A stretch of DNA of 64,000 nt from Fragum whitleyi (GCA_948146395.1 OX411547.1:30856614-30920613); one strand, 5' to 3'; positions 33,990-45,720 are shown, numbered from the stretch's first letter. Made by a program: numbers and translations. The notes: a model not told the origin generated them from the letters alone.

Positions 33990-34870
33990 TTAAATAAATA
34001 AGCTTTTTATGCAGTCAGACTGAAAGTCTGACTTGCATATAGTGGTCGCCGGCAATCGGATCCTCACAACACCGAATTCGAATAAATCCATGAGCGTGAA
34101 AAAGTAAACCCATTCATGATTTATAGCCCGCGAAAATAATATCAGACTGAATGCCAGCTGCCTATATTTTTTGTGAACAATTCCGATTTCAAAGCCATAT
34201 TTCCGAATTACGAATTTGGATATCAAAAGTCAGGGGAAAAAAGATTTTGAACGGCGCCTAAAAGTAAACACGAAATCGAAAGTAGTCAGCGACCGTTTTT
34301 AAAAAGGGACTCGTCTTTTGGAGTTACTTCCCTTACTCAGATAGGTTTATCGTTTATTTCAAAATCCGGTGTTATGGCAAGGCCGCGCGATAAGAACTAA
34401 AAAGTTGTAGCCTGCGAATAAAAATCAAAAGGATGGGCCCTACGTCGCGCCGAATCTTAAAATACGACATCAACGAAAATCGGACTTCCGCGACGACCTG
34501 CCGTTTTGGCCTATTCCCAAATAAAAATCTTTATGGTACCCCGCACAGCGTTATGATAATCGGCGCTGTATTATCGTAAATCCAATAAATCGGGAACCAT
34601 TCTATGTTAACATGTTCCTTTCCTACGAAATAGATCAAGATTAAAGGCGATCAAAGACAATTTATAACTTTTTCCCCGAAAATAAGGCAAAAGTAAATAT
34701 AGAAATAGATTCTAATGAACCCGGGCCGATTTCACAGGGTCCACGTCCATATTACACAATCACCGAAAATCAGTCTGACCCTCTGAAATTTCAAGTGACT
34801 TTTGCCGATTTAAAAACCAAAGAAAAGCGGGGTTTTCTCACCTTGATGACGATGGAAGAAATAATAATTA
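33990..34870. promoter_or_regulatory. CpG-rich low-repeat island
   Basis: CpG-rich sequence (CGCGCGAT, TCGCGCCG, CCGCGACGACC and similar) with no recognised repeat, sharply different from its flanks. Near its right edge, on the minus strand, is a donor-like site CATCAAG|GTGAGA at about 34841. It could be a promoter with a non-coding first exon, or a fragment of an unmethylated element. No convincing protein is encoded. Confidence 0.3.
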
Positions 34871-35180
34871 AGCCCTTATTATTTTTATATTATAATACTG
34901 ACCTTGTAGCAAAGCATTGGCCCTCCAAGCAGTGCTCTTTTCATCAAAAGTAAGGGCTTTAAGCATGAATAACGCAATATTTAGGAATGAAAGGTCAGAA
35001 TAGAAGGCCAAAGATCTGAAGTGTAGATTTTAGCCCTAGATTTTAGAGAATTTGTTATAATTGAAATATTTCAATACTCAAATATTGTTCCGTCCTGACT
35101 GCATTCAGGCCTTTCAGGCCTTTGATTTTCCATGAAAAATACATTTTTGTCTAAGAAGTAAAGGGCCACAATCAAATATA

Positions 35181-36044
35181 CAGTATTTTTTCCTAATAAA
35201 TGCTCGCGGAAGCTAAACATAACATGGTCAGGGAGCTTTTACTTAGTATGCATTTTCTGATTTAAAAAAACACACATTAAAATTGATGTCTTTTAGGCCT
35301 TTTTCCCTTTAATTTGATGTAACTTTCCTCCAAACAATAATATAAATGATTATTTAGAGGTAATTCATCTCAAATTAGAGAAAAAGTTTCTAAAAGGACA
35401 AGGTTCACGAACATAAGAAATTGGCCCTGTAAATTCAGCATTTTTCAAATTTTTAATGTACACAATTAAACCTACCTTTTTATATTGACCTATACTCAGT
35501 CTCTCAAAAAATGTAAAGAATATTTTCCAAAACCACACAATTTCCTAAAAACAAGCTAATATAATAGCCCAAATCCGCAGAAATGCCTAAAAATGCTCAG
35601 AAATAGTTGTTAAAAGTAACAAAAAAATACGAAGCCCCTCTTGCCACACCTCCATATTTTCACGGAGTGATGCCTATGACTTCTAGAAGGTGTAAGTGTA
35701 ATATTGTGGTGTCGCAATTGGGGCTTCACATTTTTTCAGCTTCAGGAATATCAAATTTTGTTGAAAAATGGACAATTTTACAGTTTTAGGGCTACTTTGA
35801 AGGCATTTTTTTCAAGAAATGCATAGGTAATTGAAAATATTCTTTGTACAATTTGAGAGAAGGGGATAAGTGAAACCATGAAAACTTGGTTTCATTGAGA
35901 TCATCAGAAAAAGTCGATTTTACAGGGCCAAAATTTACAGTTTGTGAACCATGTCCTTTAGGCATTTGAAGTGGGTTTTCTAAGTAAAAAATGTAGGGGT
36001 GCTACTATTAGGAAGGGTGCTAATGATTACTGGAGGAAATACGG
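35181..36044 (+). mobile_element. TA-flanked MITE (CAGTATTTCCTC family) carrying a Spy-like insertion
   Basis: The ends CAGTATTTTTTCCTAATAAA and GGAGGAAATACGG are inverted and flanked by TA. Without the insert it is 303 bp, matching the 301-bp intact copy at 61665-61965. Confidence 0.72.
35396..35956. mobile_element. Spy-like element without target duplication (AAA|TTT)
   Basis: 561 bp. The ends GGACAAGGTTCACGAAC and (complement of right end) GGACATGGTTCACAAAC continue as imperfect inverted repeats through TTGGCCCTGTAAA. It lies exactly between AAA (35393-35395) and TTT (35957-35959). The intact host copy reads CCTAAAATTTAGGC at this point, so no bases were duplicated. That is the defining insertion pattern of Spy transposons. 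No transposase; a frame at 35607-35789 is not convincing. Confidence 0.78.
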
Positions 36045-36418
36045 TACTTATAAAATTGAACCTATTTTTCCATGAATGATACATTTTTGTCCAAGAAGTA
36101 AAGGGCCTCAATCAAATATAACCAGGAACACTTCAATTGCCTGAGATGTCAGTATTGTGCCCAGAAAAATAGCTCTCTTTACAAACTAATCTGCTTAATT
36201 ATCTATGGTAGATTTTTGATTAAGGTGTATTGGCCGTGGATGAATACATAACATCCTGTAATTATCCTAGCATTATTATAACCATTTCCAGGCTGAATGT
36301 TACAATCTTCTTGAGAGCTTTGGAATCTTTTCATGATCATACTTCAAGCTTTATGATTTAGAAAAAAAGAAAATCAATGATGGATTTGCTCCAATGAAAG
36401 ATTGCTACAATTCAATGA
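36045..36418. other. AT-rich spacer, no gene
   Basis: Nothing recognisable beyond a short repeat of flanking sequence (TCCATGAATGATACATTTTT, similar to 35130). Confidence 0.3.
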
Positions 36419-36650
36419 TTTGTTTGTTTGAATGGGTTTATGCCGCTTTCAACAATTTCGCAGTCATATCGCGGCAGCCGGAGCACCTAACAATGGATTC
36501 CTGGTATTTCTTTCACCTGTACTACCATAACACCCTTTCCTAGCCTCCGACTGCTATCTCACATAGGTTTACGATTATCTACCCATTGGTGAGAGACAAT
36601 CGTCGGAAAGGATATTTGTCGCCACCGGGGATCGACCCATGACTTACAAT
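36419..36650 (-). mobile_element. tRNA-derived SINE (minus)
   Basis: Complement of the 30502 family: GGAGCACCTAACAATGGATT, CCTTTCCTAGCCTCCGACTG, and a head region GGGATCGACCCATGAC with the B-box on the minus strand. Confidence 0.6.
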
Positions 36651-36925
36651 TCAATGAAAGAGGTACACTTGATGAGTACAACTTAACATATCAACCGTAC
36701 AGTGTCATTCTGGCATAAGCTGGAATATTACTTTACTTTTTTGGGCAGATTTACTGAATCCAGGACGAATGATTTTCAATTTAAGCTTTACCTTTTGTAA
36801 TTTTCGTTTATAATGTGAACATGATATTGATATTATATTGGTAAATTCTTCCCTGTCTGTCCATTTGTACCCCTGAACAACTTTATATCTCCACCTTGGT
36901 AAAGCAACTCCTATATACTGGTACA

Positions 36926-37090
36926 TTAACCCTTGTCATGCTGACCCCGGAAATATTCCTGCCTTGACAGGAGCTATAGGCAAATATCAGCCTGCACATA
37001 ACGTACAGTCTGATCTTTGTCATAGCACCTGTTTTGTTTTTTTTTTAAACCAGATATAAGCTCAAAAAATAATTTTCACAATGAATTCCC
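36926..37090 (-). mobile_element. truncated piggyBac-like MITE, CCCTTGTCATGCTGA end
   Basis: TTAA|CCCTTGTCATGCTGACCCCG, then GGAAATATTCCTGCC and the palindromic CAGCCTGCACAT..ACAGTCTGATC. The opposite end is not found. Confidence 0.55.
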
Positions 37091-38375
37091 TCTCATATTT
37101 AGTGCATTTGGCGCCTTGGGCACTTAGATTTTGTTGCAAATTGTCAAGATTTTTTTATTCAGCATGGATGAATTTTGATGCAGTTTTGACAGAATGGAAC
37201 ATTATTTTAATTTTCAGGGGTGGTGATATTCAGCCTTGTAATATTGTTGGGGGTGTACTTTAAAACTCATTAAGTTCTATGTTTATACACCAATTGGTGA
37301 GAAACAAAGGGTCAGAAAGGATGAGTGCTGCTGCTTGAGAGATTTGAATTGGATATTTAATATTAATGATGTTCACCCTAAAGTACTTGACAAATGTATA
37401 ATAAACGAAAGTAATATCCTCTGTTTCCATCAACTGACTGATTTTTCTGATGGTTCCTAAATACTGGTATCTATGTAGTACATGTTAAGAAAGATTATTG
37501 GCTTCATTGTTATGATAGATTGTCTTTTGTCATGCAAAACAACAGGCTATTCACCCTTCTGACCTTGCCTGAGTACAACAAAGTATCTCATTGATTCAAG
37601 ACATTAGAACTGAACTCCTTTCAGCTTCTTAAGTGTATGAAATGATTATAAAAGTCTATCAAAATTGACCCCAGGGTAAAGTTATTGTGTATGGCAATTC
37701 CCCTTGGTTAGAGTGAAGAAAATGTCTTTTTTGCACATTTCTTACCAATTGATGGGATAATTATAGGCCTTAGGTTAGAACTCATTAGCTACTAGTGGAT
37801 ATGATTGTTATATTGTTAAAAGGGGCCTTAAACCACTTTTAAACAAAAAAACAGTTGATCATAGTTTGATGAAATTAGTAGACCCCCGGCCCCCCCTAAA
37901 AATTTGAAGAAAATACTAGATACATCTTATGTCTAATATAACATATATGTAAGTTAAAGAAATTGTCATTCAAAAGCAAAGATAATATCAACCAAAAAAA
38001 GAAAATTGTGGCTGCCATCTCTAACAGTAAGCCTATACCATGCAATTGCTCCAGACTCAATCAGGGATGAAACAGTTCTTGTTTTACAGTTAATGGCCCC
38101 CCTTTTTTGTATGACAAGCCACATTCATAATTCTTGGCACTGTATATTGAGAACACATGTACGTAGAGGGCAGAGAGGTCCAGGAAACAAATGCTTGAGG
38201 AAACACATGGTTTACTTTTAATGGAAAATCAAAGAGCACTGGCCAGAATCTGACCATGGTCTGTTAGAAATAATGAGTTCCAGTCCTCCCACACAGATTC
38301 TTACAATACCATACGTAGCTCTGTCTACTTTATTGTACAGAGGGCAATATAAATGGGATTTGATCTTAAACTTAT
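37091..38375. other. AT-rich spacer, no gene
   Basis: Short frames on the plus strand (37081-37263, 38006-38221) lack splice context and conserved-looking content. No repeat recognised. Confidence 0.3.
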
Positions 38376-39240
38376 TATACCCCCCACCTACGAAGTAGAG
38401 GGGGGTATATTGGTTTCACCATGTCTGTCTGTCTGTCCATCCGTCCGTCCGTCCGTCCGTCCGTCCATCCGTCCGTCCGTCCGTAGACCTTTTCGTTTCC
38501 GGACTCTAACTCAAGAACCAACTGACCTACAATCATGAAACTTTACACAAATGTTCCTTATGACCCAAGGAAGTGCCCTATTGTTTTTGGGTCATGTAGG
38601 TCAAAGGTCAAGGTCACAGTCAGCTTTTGATCAATTTTCGTTTCCGGACTCTAACTCAAGAACCAAGTGGCCTACAATCATGAAAATTTATACAAATGTT
38701 CCTTATGGCCCAAGGAAGTGCCCTATTGTTTTTGGGTCATGTAGGTCAAAGGTCAAGGTCACAGTCAGCCTTTGTTAAATTTTCGTTTCCGGACTCTAAC
38801 TCAAGAACCAAGTGGCCTACAATCATGAAACTTTATACAAATGTTCCTTATGACCCAAGGAAGTGCCCTATTGTTTTTGGGTTATATAGGTCAAAGGTCA
38901 AGGTCACAGTAGATTTTTGTTAAATTTTCGTTTCCGGACACAAACTTGAGAACCAAGTGACCCACAAGCATGAAACTTTATGCAAATGTTGCTTATGATC
39001 CAAGGAAGTGCCCTTTTGTTTTTGGGTCATATAGGTCAAAGGTCAAGGTCACAGTCAATTTTTCATCAATTTTCATTTCTGGACTCTTATCTCAAAAACC
39101 AAGTGACCCAGAATCATGAAACTTCATGCAAATGCTACATATGACCTCAATATTAGTTACAAACACATCCTGCACTTATAGCACTTGCATTCTGACAAAG
39201 CGCTTGTGGGGGGTATTAGTCCGCTCTGCGACAGTTCTAG
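38376..39240 (+). mobile_element. Helitron-like element, five 145-bp units
   Basis: Starts with the palindrome TATACCCCCCACCTACGAAG..GGGGGGTATA, then (CTGT)n(CCGT)n at 38424-38485. Units begin TTTTCGTTTCCGGACTC at 38491, 38636, 38781, 38926 and (diverged) 39071. Most units contain TCAAAGGTCAAGGTCACAGT. It ends CTTGTGGGGGGTATTAG..TTCTAG|TTT. Confidence 0.68.
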
Positions 39241-39244
39241 TTTG

Positions 39245-39475
39245 AGCGTGTGTGTGACATATCCAACAATTTCATGTTTACGTGATGGAAAGACGTTGAG
39301 TAGCCTGGACACTCACGCAGTGTATTAAAATTTTGGGTTGTGAATATCAATTTTAGGTCTGTAGCTATCTATTGAGCGCAGAGTTAAGACTGATCAGACT
39401 GTGCAGCCACACAGACTGATCTGAGTCTAAATGTTGCGCATAATGTGAAATTGTTGGAAATGTCACACACAGGCT
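39245..39475 (+). mobile_element. MITE, AGCCTGTGTGTGACATTTCC family
   Basis: 231 bp with ends AGCGTGTGTGTGACATATCC and GGAAATGTCACACACAGGCT and a hairpin CAGACTGTGCAGCCACACAG. It directly abuts the 3' end of the Helitron-like element. Confidence 0.7.
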
Positions 39476-41082
39476 CAAATTATTTCTTAGCATTCTGGCA
39501 GAAAAATGACATATTTCATTTGAATCTAAATGGCCTGGTTCTTGTAGCCAATACCTCTCCTATCAAGATTATTGGAAACACCTTGTCATCATTTAACATT
39601 TTGAGAAAATGGAGATGGCAGTCAGGACTCCTTCAAAGATCATGACTGTGTAACCACTTGACTTGCTTTTGGTGATAGGTTTATACTATCAATAAGCTGG
39701 ATCAGTTTGAAATTGAAATTTCTCCTATTTGTATTTCGAATATTTCTGACAAGGTCACGATGACAATTTTATTCAGGCATGTTTATTTTTGTAAGAGATA
39801 TTTCCTTTTCTTCCTAATTGTTTAACTACAAAGATGGGATATTTTGTTGGGCTCAAGATCTCTTTTGGGTACCCATTTCACAGATTTTTGGGGGCCTAAG
39901 GTTAAACCTTTTTTCATTCCCAAATCAAAGTTTTCTTAATTTCAAATTGAGATTAAAGCCAAAATTCTGTTGTAATATTAGTAAGATTCAAAATATATGA
40001 AAATAAAAGATAATGCTAATAAGTTGTTATTCTAGATTTTAGAAACGAACACAGTTTTTTAATTTAAGGCCTTAATGTTGCTTTTTTGTATGACAGGCCA
40101 AATTTGCTAAGGGTAGAAGGTTTTACCATTTTTCATGTTTTTGGACAATTACATGAAATACTGTATCATTTGTCATTATCAACGTCAGACGATATATTTA
40201 CCACAATGTCTGACCAAAAGATTTCTTCCGCTTCTAAAGATAATGTTGTCAAATAATGTTTCAAGGAAATATTCTGCTGTCATTTTGCGATTCTTGGAAA
40301 TTTCACATAAACAAGGATTATGAAAAAGTCTGACTTGAATTATGAGGAACTCAAAGATCTTAAATAATTCTTAATATTATGAAACTCATAAAGCAAGTGA
40401 ATGTGTGATTAATTCTTTTTTTATCATTGCTATGTTGATTAAAAACTTTTGAAAAATTGCATGTAAATGAAACTGCTGAAAGCATTGGATGCATGCAGGT
40501 ATTGTGAGTGAGTTCTCATTATTCTAATTAAGATAATTTTAAGTCAAGTGTGATAAGTATGATTTAGCTGCACATATGCATTCTTGATATTTCATAATTT
40601 CAGGTTCCAGATTTAACAGTTCTAGGTATTTATAATTAAGACTCAAGATAATTAAAATAGTGATGTTTGTACAATTAAGATGAGATATTAGTTAGTCTTA
40701 ATTTCTATTCCTCTGGATCGATAAGATAGGTGGCATATTTTTTATTGTTGTTTATTTGCCTTCTAATTCCGTCTGCCTGTCTGTCTCTCTGTCAGTCTGC
40801 AAAACTCAATTTATAAATAATTTGACAATTACTTTAAGCCTATTTAAGATAAACTCATATTTTTTCATGATATGCATCTCCTGATAACAAGATCAAGGTG
40901 ACAAGTTCAAGGTTATTTGTCAAGGTGACAAGTTCAAGGTTATTTGTCAAGGTCAAAGTTTTGAAAAAAAGTAACAAAACAACTTAATGTTATTAATTAT
41001 TTTGAACCTGACTTGAAGATGCAATACTAGACCATATTTGAAATTGTCATAGACTTCGTTGAAATGCAATTACACATTTCCA
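39476..41082. other. AT-rich spacer with Helitron-like fragment, no gene
   Basis: 40770-40975 has a CTGT tract, ACTTTAAGCCTATTTAAGAT and AAGTTCAAGGTTATTTGTCA duplicated in place (27 bp). The rest is unremarkable. Confidence 0.35.
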
Positions 41083-41157
41083 TGGCTCAGTGTGAAACAG
41101 TTGTAACTGCCTTTATACATATAGGCAGTAACAACTGTTTTACCCTGAGCCATTAGT
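41083..41157. repeat. foldback of the GGCTCAGTGCAAAACAGTTG family
   Basis: ATGGCTCAGTGTGAAACAGT..CTGTTTTACCCTGAGCCAT, arms of about 30 bp. Confidence 0.68.
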
Positions 41158-41344
41158 TTACTGATACCAATTTTAGATCATGGTCATCTGTCATAGTTTG
41201 GAAAAAATTACTATTTGAGACATTCTTATTTTTACAAACATATCATATTTAAGGTGGCTAGTTAATCATATGTTGTAAATACAAAAGAAAGTAAATCTGA
41301 GTATTATGGGAATTATTTCAGTCATTGAAAGGTGGCAATCAAGA

Positions 41345-41940
41345 GACACAAAACAAATACTCATGGTCCCCTCAAATAATCTCAAAAATGGCAAGGGGCT
41401 CCATAGGAGTAGGCACTTGATTCCAAAACAAATAATATTCAAAATGACAAAGGAAACTGCATGATCAAACACTTGTTGCCCCATCAAATGACCTCAAAAA
41501 TGGCAAAGGAAACTGCAGAATCAAACACTTGTTGCCCTCTCAAATAACCTCCAAAATGGAAAAGGAAAGTGCAAGATCAAACACTTGTTGCCCCCTCAAA
41601 TAACCTCCAAAATGGCAAAGGAAAGTGCAGGATCAAACACTTGTTGCCCCCTCAAATAACCTCCAAAATGGCAAAGGAAAGTGTAGGATCAAACACTTGA
41701 TGCCCCCTCAAAGAACCTCCAAAATGGCAAAGGAAAGTGTAGGATCAAACACTTGATGGCCCCTCAAATAACCTCCAAAATGGCAAAGGAAAGTGAAAGA
41801 TCAAACACTTGTTGCCCCCTCATGTGACCTCCAAAACGGAAAAAAAACCTGCAGGATCAAACACTTGTTGCCCCCTCAAATAACCTCCAAAATGGCAAAG
41901 GATGCAGGATGAAACATTTGTTGCCACCTCAAATGATCTT
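41345..41940. repeat. 60-bp minisatellite, about 10 copies
   Basis: Unit: CACTTGTTGCCCCCTCAAAT, AACCTCCAAAATGGCAAAGG, AAAGTGCAGGATCAAA. The inner copies are nearly identical and the edges diverge. Confidence 0.75.
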
Positions 41941-41964
41941 AATCAAAGTACTGAAAGTACTGAT

Positions 41965-44125
41965 GGTGAACGAACCTGATGGCATTCTAGAGTGATATAT
42001 TGAATTCAATTAGAAAAGAGAAATTGTGAATGTAAAAAAAGGGGGTAAGAATTGTCTCGACAAAATATTTCACTGCAAATTCAAAGAAAGGGAAAGAGGG
42101 GAAAAATCCTGTTAGAAAAATATTTGTTAGAATATGAGTTGTTACTCTGTGAAAATTTCTTTTACTCACTTGAAATAGGTACATTTATTAATTAATCATA
42201 AATGGAGAAAACGATTTAATCCTATCTAAAACTATCTTCAACCTATATCCAATGGTGTTTGTTTTTACAAAAGTAATTGTAATCATGTTTAACCTTATTT
42301 CAAGTAAATTTGTTGTATTTGTTTAAACTTTTTTCCTCTCAGAGGATGAAAGGGTCTTTTAGTACCAACCAAAGAAACACCTATGAATATCAGTCAGTCC
42401 TGAACTGTACTCTTTGTTTAAAGTTATGATTTGTTAACTTATAAATCGTATTTTGAATCATAACCTGAGATATTCATTTTTATCATATCTGAAGCCAAAC
42501 CACTTCTGTGGTTAACACTTATGTCGTTGTTTAATCTTTCACTGCAGGATGCGAAATATTTAGGTATAGGTTAAAGGAGGTCTAGTGCCCTATTAGTATA
42601 ATTCATGGATAATTTCTGTTTAAGGTTTAGAAATTAAAGTATAACTTTTTATATTAAACAATTGCTTCATAGTAAATTGCATACTAAAAGTATTTACAGT
42701 TATTATTTTTGTAACGTAATTTCTACATCAAAAGCGAATAAGAATCTTATTTAAGAAGTTTTTTAAAGGGAGGTAATAATTGCATGACTTTGTCTATGAC
42801 TATGTTTAAGTATAATACGATATGTTTCATTTCCTCCCGACTTTCTTCCCAATAAGAATTGAGAATCCTTACAACTGTCGGTTTATTTTTTTGCACGAGG
42901 ACCTATTGTTTACCTTCAAGAGTTTGGATGCTTGTAAAATCACTCTCTTTCGATATCTTATTACAGTATTGCTGCTATTATTAGACTTTTCTGCTCGGAG
43001 CTAGTTTTTGCTTAAACTGTAGTTAACCAATTCTAAACGTATTTTGGGAAGGATGGAGCCAGCTTTTATTCATCGATTAAGATTTTTATAATTTCTGTAA
43101 AAAACGAAAGGACTTTTCCAGAATAATTAACAACTAAACCCGCCTGTCGAATTGTAAACAAGTGCATGACAGATCTGGTCCCCCCTTGACCACGGCAATA
43201 TCTACTCGTCAATTGGAGTGGTATCTAGGGTTGAATATTTAGCTATCATTTATTTAATTTTCAAATAGAATTTTGAATTGATATGGTTTTACAGATTGCA
43301 AAAATGCAAAGTAGATTGGCCCCAATGAAATATCTTCCGTGCCTGTCGCATTTGGTATTCGGCAATATTCGCTTCTGAGACAGACGAGTACTAAACGTTT
43401 TCGCTGGGAATAAGTTCACCGAATATTGGAGTGTATCACAACCACTACTTCAGCCAACGCAATTTTACAGAAAATCTTAATAGCGGCGTTCATCCCTATT
43501 CAAATAAAAGGTACAAGCAAGGTTGTACATGTAAAACACGTGTCCAATAATTCTTAAAACCCGTCTTGAGACTGACTGTCGCGTGTTGAAAAGTTATGTA
43601 AAACCGCGTTACCGTTTCTAATGACACAAGGTGTCTTGATGTGTCATTCGTCTTAACTCGGCCGATTCCTGTAACCTACATTTAAATCGGAGCCGTCGGA
43701 GATCGCCCGAGTATTGCCGAATGTAAGTTCAAAAGGACATGACCTAAATAAACACGTATTTCCGGCTAATTACTACAAGTTGCACCAGCGAAGGCTTGGG
43801 TCAAAAACATAGTATCTGTCTCTACGGTGTTTAGACACAAAACTTTGTTTTTGCTTTAAACTCTCGACAAGCTTACGCCGATCAAAAATTCCCTTGACAA
43901 ACATTGCAAGATCATTTTGTGTTTTTCAAGGGGAATTTTCATTATCTTTACTTGACGAAGAATATTAGTATCACGCCAAAAAAGAAATTAACAGTGATTA
44001 TGCGGAGAAAAATATTGAAAGATACTAAATTGAACTTTAAGGGGCGCTACTTTATTTCAAATGTATTAACATCCAACAGGATTTTCCTGACATAGTATAA
44101 CACTGGTGAACGACGTTCGTTCACC
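41965..44125. mobile_element. 2.16-kb segment with inverted ends GGTGAACGAAC, inserted in a minisatellite
   Basis: Inverted 11-bp ends: GGTGAACGAAC at 41965-41975 and GTTCGTTCACC at 44115-44125. The 60-bp minisatellite stops just before the left end and resumes within a few bases of the right end, where the text matches the start of the left array (AAAAATGACAAGGGCC against AAAAATGGCAAGGGGC). The interior is mostly single-copy in this window, includes a CpG island, and has no transposase-like frame. A target-site duplication is not evident. The inverted ends are short, so an insertion is likely but the element class is unknown. Confidence 0.4.
43300..43900. promoter_or_regulatory. CpG-rich island with a plus-strand donor-like site
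   Basis: CpG-dense, low-repeat DNA inside the 2.2-kb segment that splits the 60-bp minisatellite. It includes a consensus donor on the plus strand, CCGAAT|GTAAGT (exon side ending 43722), preceded by about 150 bp of GC-rich non-repetitive sequence. It might be a first exon and promoter, or internal sequence of a non-autonomous transposon. No protein of note is encoded. Confidence 0.3.
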
Positions 44126-44690
44126 AAAAATGACAAGGGCCACAATAGGAGTAAGAACTTGATTCCAAAACAAATAATCTCCAAAATGACAAAAGAAACT
44201 GCAGGATCAAACACTTATTGCCCCCTCAAAAAAATCTTCAAAATGGCAAAAGAAACTAACAGGATCAAAGACTTGTTGCCCCCCCCCCCCCCCCCCAATC
44301 TTCAAAATGGCAAAGGGAACCATAGGATCAAACACTTGTTGCCCCCTTAAATAAACTCAAAAAGGCAAGGAAAGCTATAGGATCAAACATTTAAACAAAT
44401 TATCTCTAAACTGTAAAATGATACATACCATTAGAGCAGACACTTGTTGCCCATCAAAAAATCTCCAAAATGACAAACAAAACCACTTATTGTCCCCAAG
44501 CAGGCTCCAAAATGGCAAAGGAAACCATAGGGGCAAACACTTATTGCCTCCAAGAAAGCTCAAAAATAACAAAGGATTACATAGGAGCAAACACTTGTTG
44601 CCCCCTCAAATAGTATCAAAATTACAAATGACAACATAAGAGCACCATGTGTTGCCCCCTTAATTAATCTCAAAATGATGAATCCCCTGT
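44126..44690. repeat. 60-bp minisatellite, diverged continuation
   Basis: Same unit type as 41345-41940, more diverged (GGATCAAACACTTATTGCCC, CTTCAAAATGGCAAAAG). Includes a C18-like homopolymer near 44279. Short frames on both strands are unit read-through. Confidence 0.7.
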
Positions 44691-45180
44691 GTCATGTTTA
44701 TGAATTATTCATGAATTATTCATGTAAAAAATATGAAGTCTTCATTAGTTGAATTCTTGAATACTTCATGAATAAGAAGTGAACAGCAAATGAGACAATT
44801 CACTAAAAACTCATGAAATAATGAGTCAAGAATTATTCATGAAGGACAGCATGCATAAAAAATTCATGTTTCAAGAACACATACACATTCTTGAAAAAAT
44901 CATCAATGAAGCACTGGTTTTTCTTCATGAAGAATTCATGAAAGATTTATGAAAATACATTTGATATGAAGTTTTCATGCATTTTTTGTTCACAAACTTA
45001 ATGTCTCATTTGCTGTTCATTTCTTCTGCATGAACTCTTCAAGAATAATTATGCTTGAAATTTCATGCATATTATTTTGTCTCCTACTGATGAATACTTC
45101 ATGAATACTTTACACAGTTAAATTAATGAATGCTAACTGAATTGTAAGTGTGACAAATGCATTAATATTTCATGAAATAA
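44691..45180. repeat. TTCATGAA-rich repeat (TTCnnGAA array)
   Basis: At least eight TTCnnGAA palindromes, for example TTCATGAA at 44708, 44765, about 44836, 44924, 44935 and 45110, TTCTTGAA at 44754 and about 44890, TTCAAGAA near 44870 and 45037. The density is far above chance. Next to the 60-bp minisatellite, as at 53290-53945. Confidence 0.6.
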
Positions 45181-45247
45181 AGATAGAAGAACAATTGAAC
45201 ATTTGTTGGTTTTTTGTTTTAAATTCCTCAATTGGACATAAAATGGT

Positions 45248-45505
45248 TTATTGATTGAATGGGGTTTAACGCCACTTTCAACTGCTATGGTTAAATCATG
45301 GTGGTCAGTGCACCTACCTGTGTTTTCCTAGCTCACCTATACCAGTACTCACACTCCTTCCCAAGCCACTGACTGCTTTGAGAGTTGAAAATTCACTGGA
45401 AAGAAGTTGCCACTGACGGGATTCAAACCAACCCCCTCATGACCACCTGCAACCTTCAGGTCGTGGAACCGACGCTCTACCAACTGAGCTAACCCGACAG
45501 GGCAA
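45248..45505 (-). mobile_element. tRNA-derived SINE (minus) with well-kept tRNA head
   Basis: Minus-strand head at 45505-45415: A-box region TTAGCTCAGTTGGTAGAGCG and B-box region GGTTTGAATCCCGTC. Body complement: GGGGTTTAACGCCACTTTCA. It lies in the 3' flank of the four-exon gene. Confidence 0.65.
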
Positions 45506-45616
45506 ACATATAATGATCTCTTTCAGTAGCAAGATCAATGGATAAGTTACTTTTTTGCCACTTTACTAAGTTGAAAGCAATTGCAGATAATTTAAATCAG
45601 CCAACAAAATAGGATT

Positions 45617-45720
45617 TGTGTGTGATAGAGAGAAAACATTGAGGGAAAAGGAGAAAATGCCAATTTCAAGCTTTTTCTTCTTTTCCCTCAATAATTTTGC
45701 TCTTTTCTTTCAGATTGTGC
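45617..45720. repeat. copy of the GAAAACATTG hairpin core
   Basis: AGAGAAAACATTGAGGGAAA, GGAGAAAATGCC..CTTTTTCTTCTTTTCCCTCA. An imperfect relative of the hairpin core shared by several MITEs. Confidence 0.5.

Noticed and set aside
41345..41940. CRISPR-like array because of regular 60-bp repeats
   Set aside because: The whole unit repeats, there are no unique spacers, and the genome is animal.
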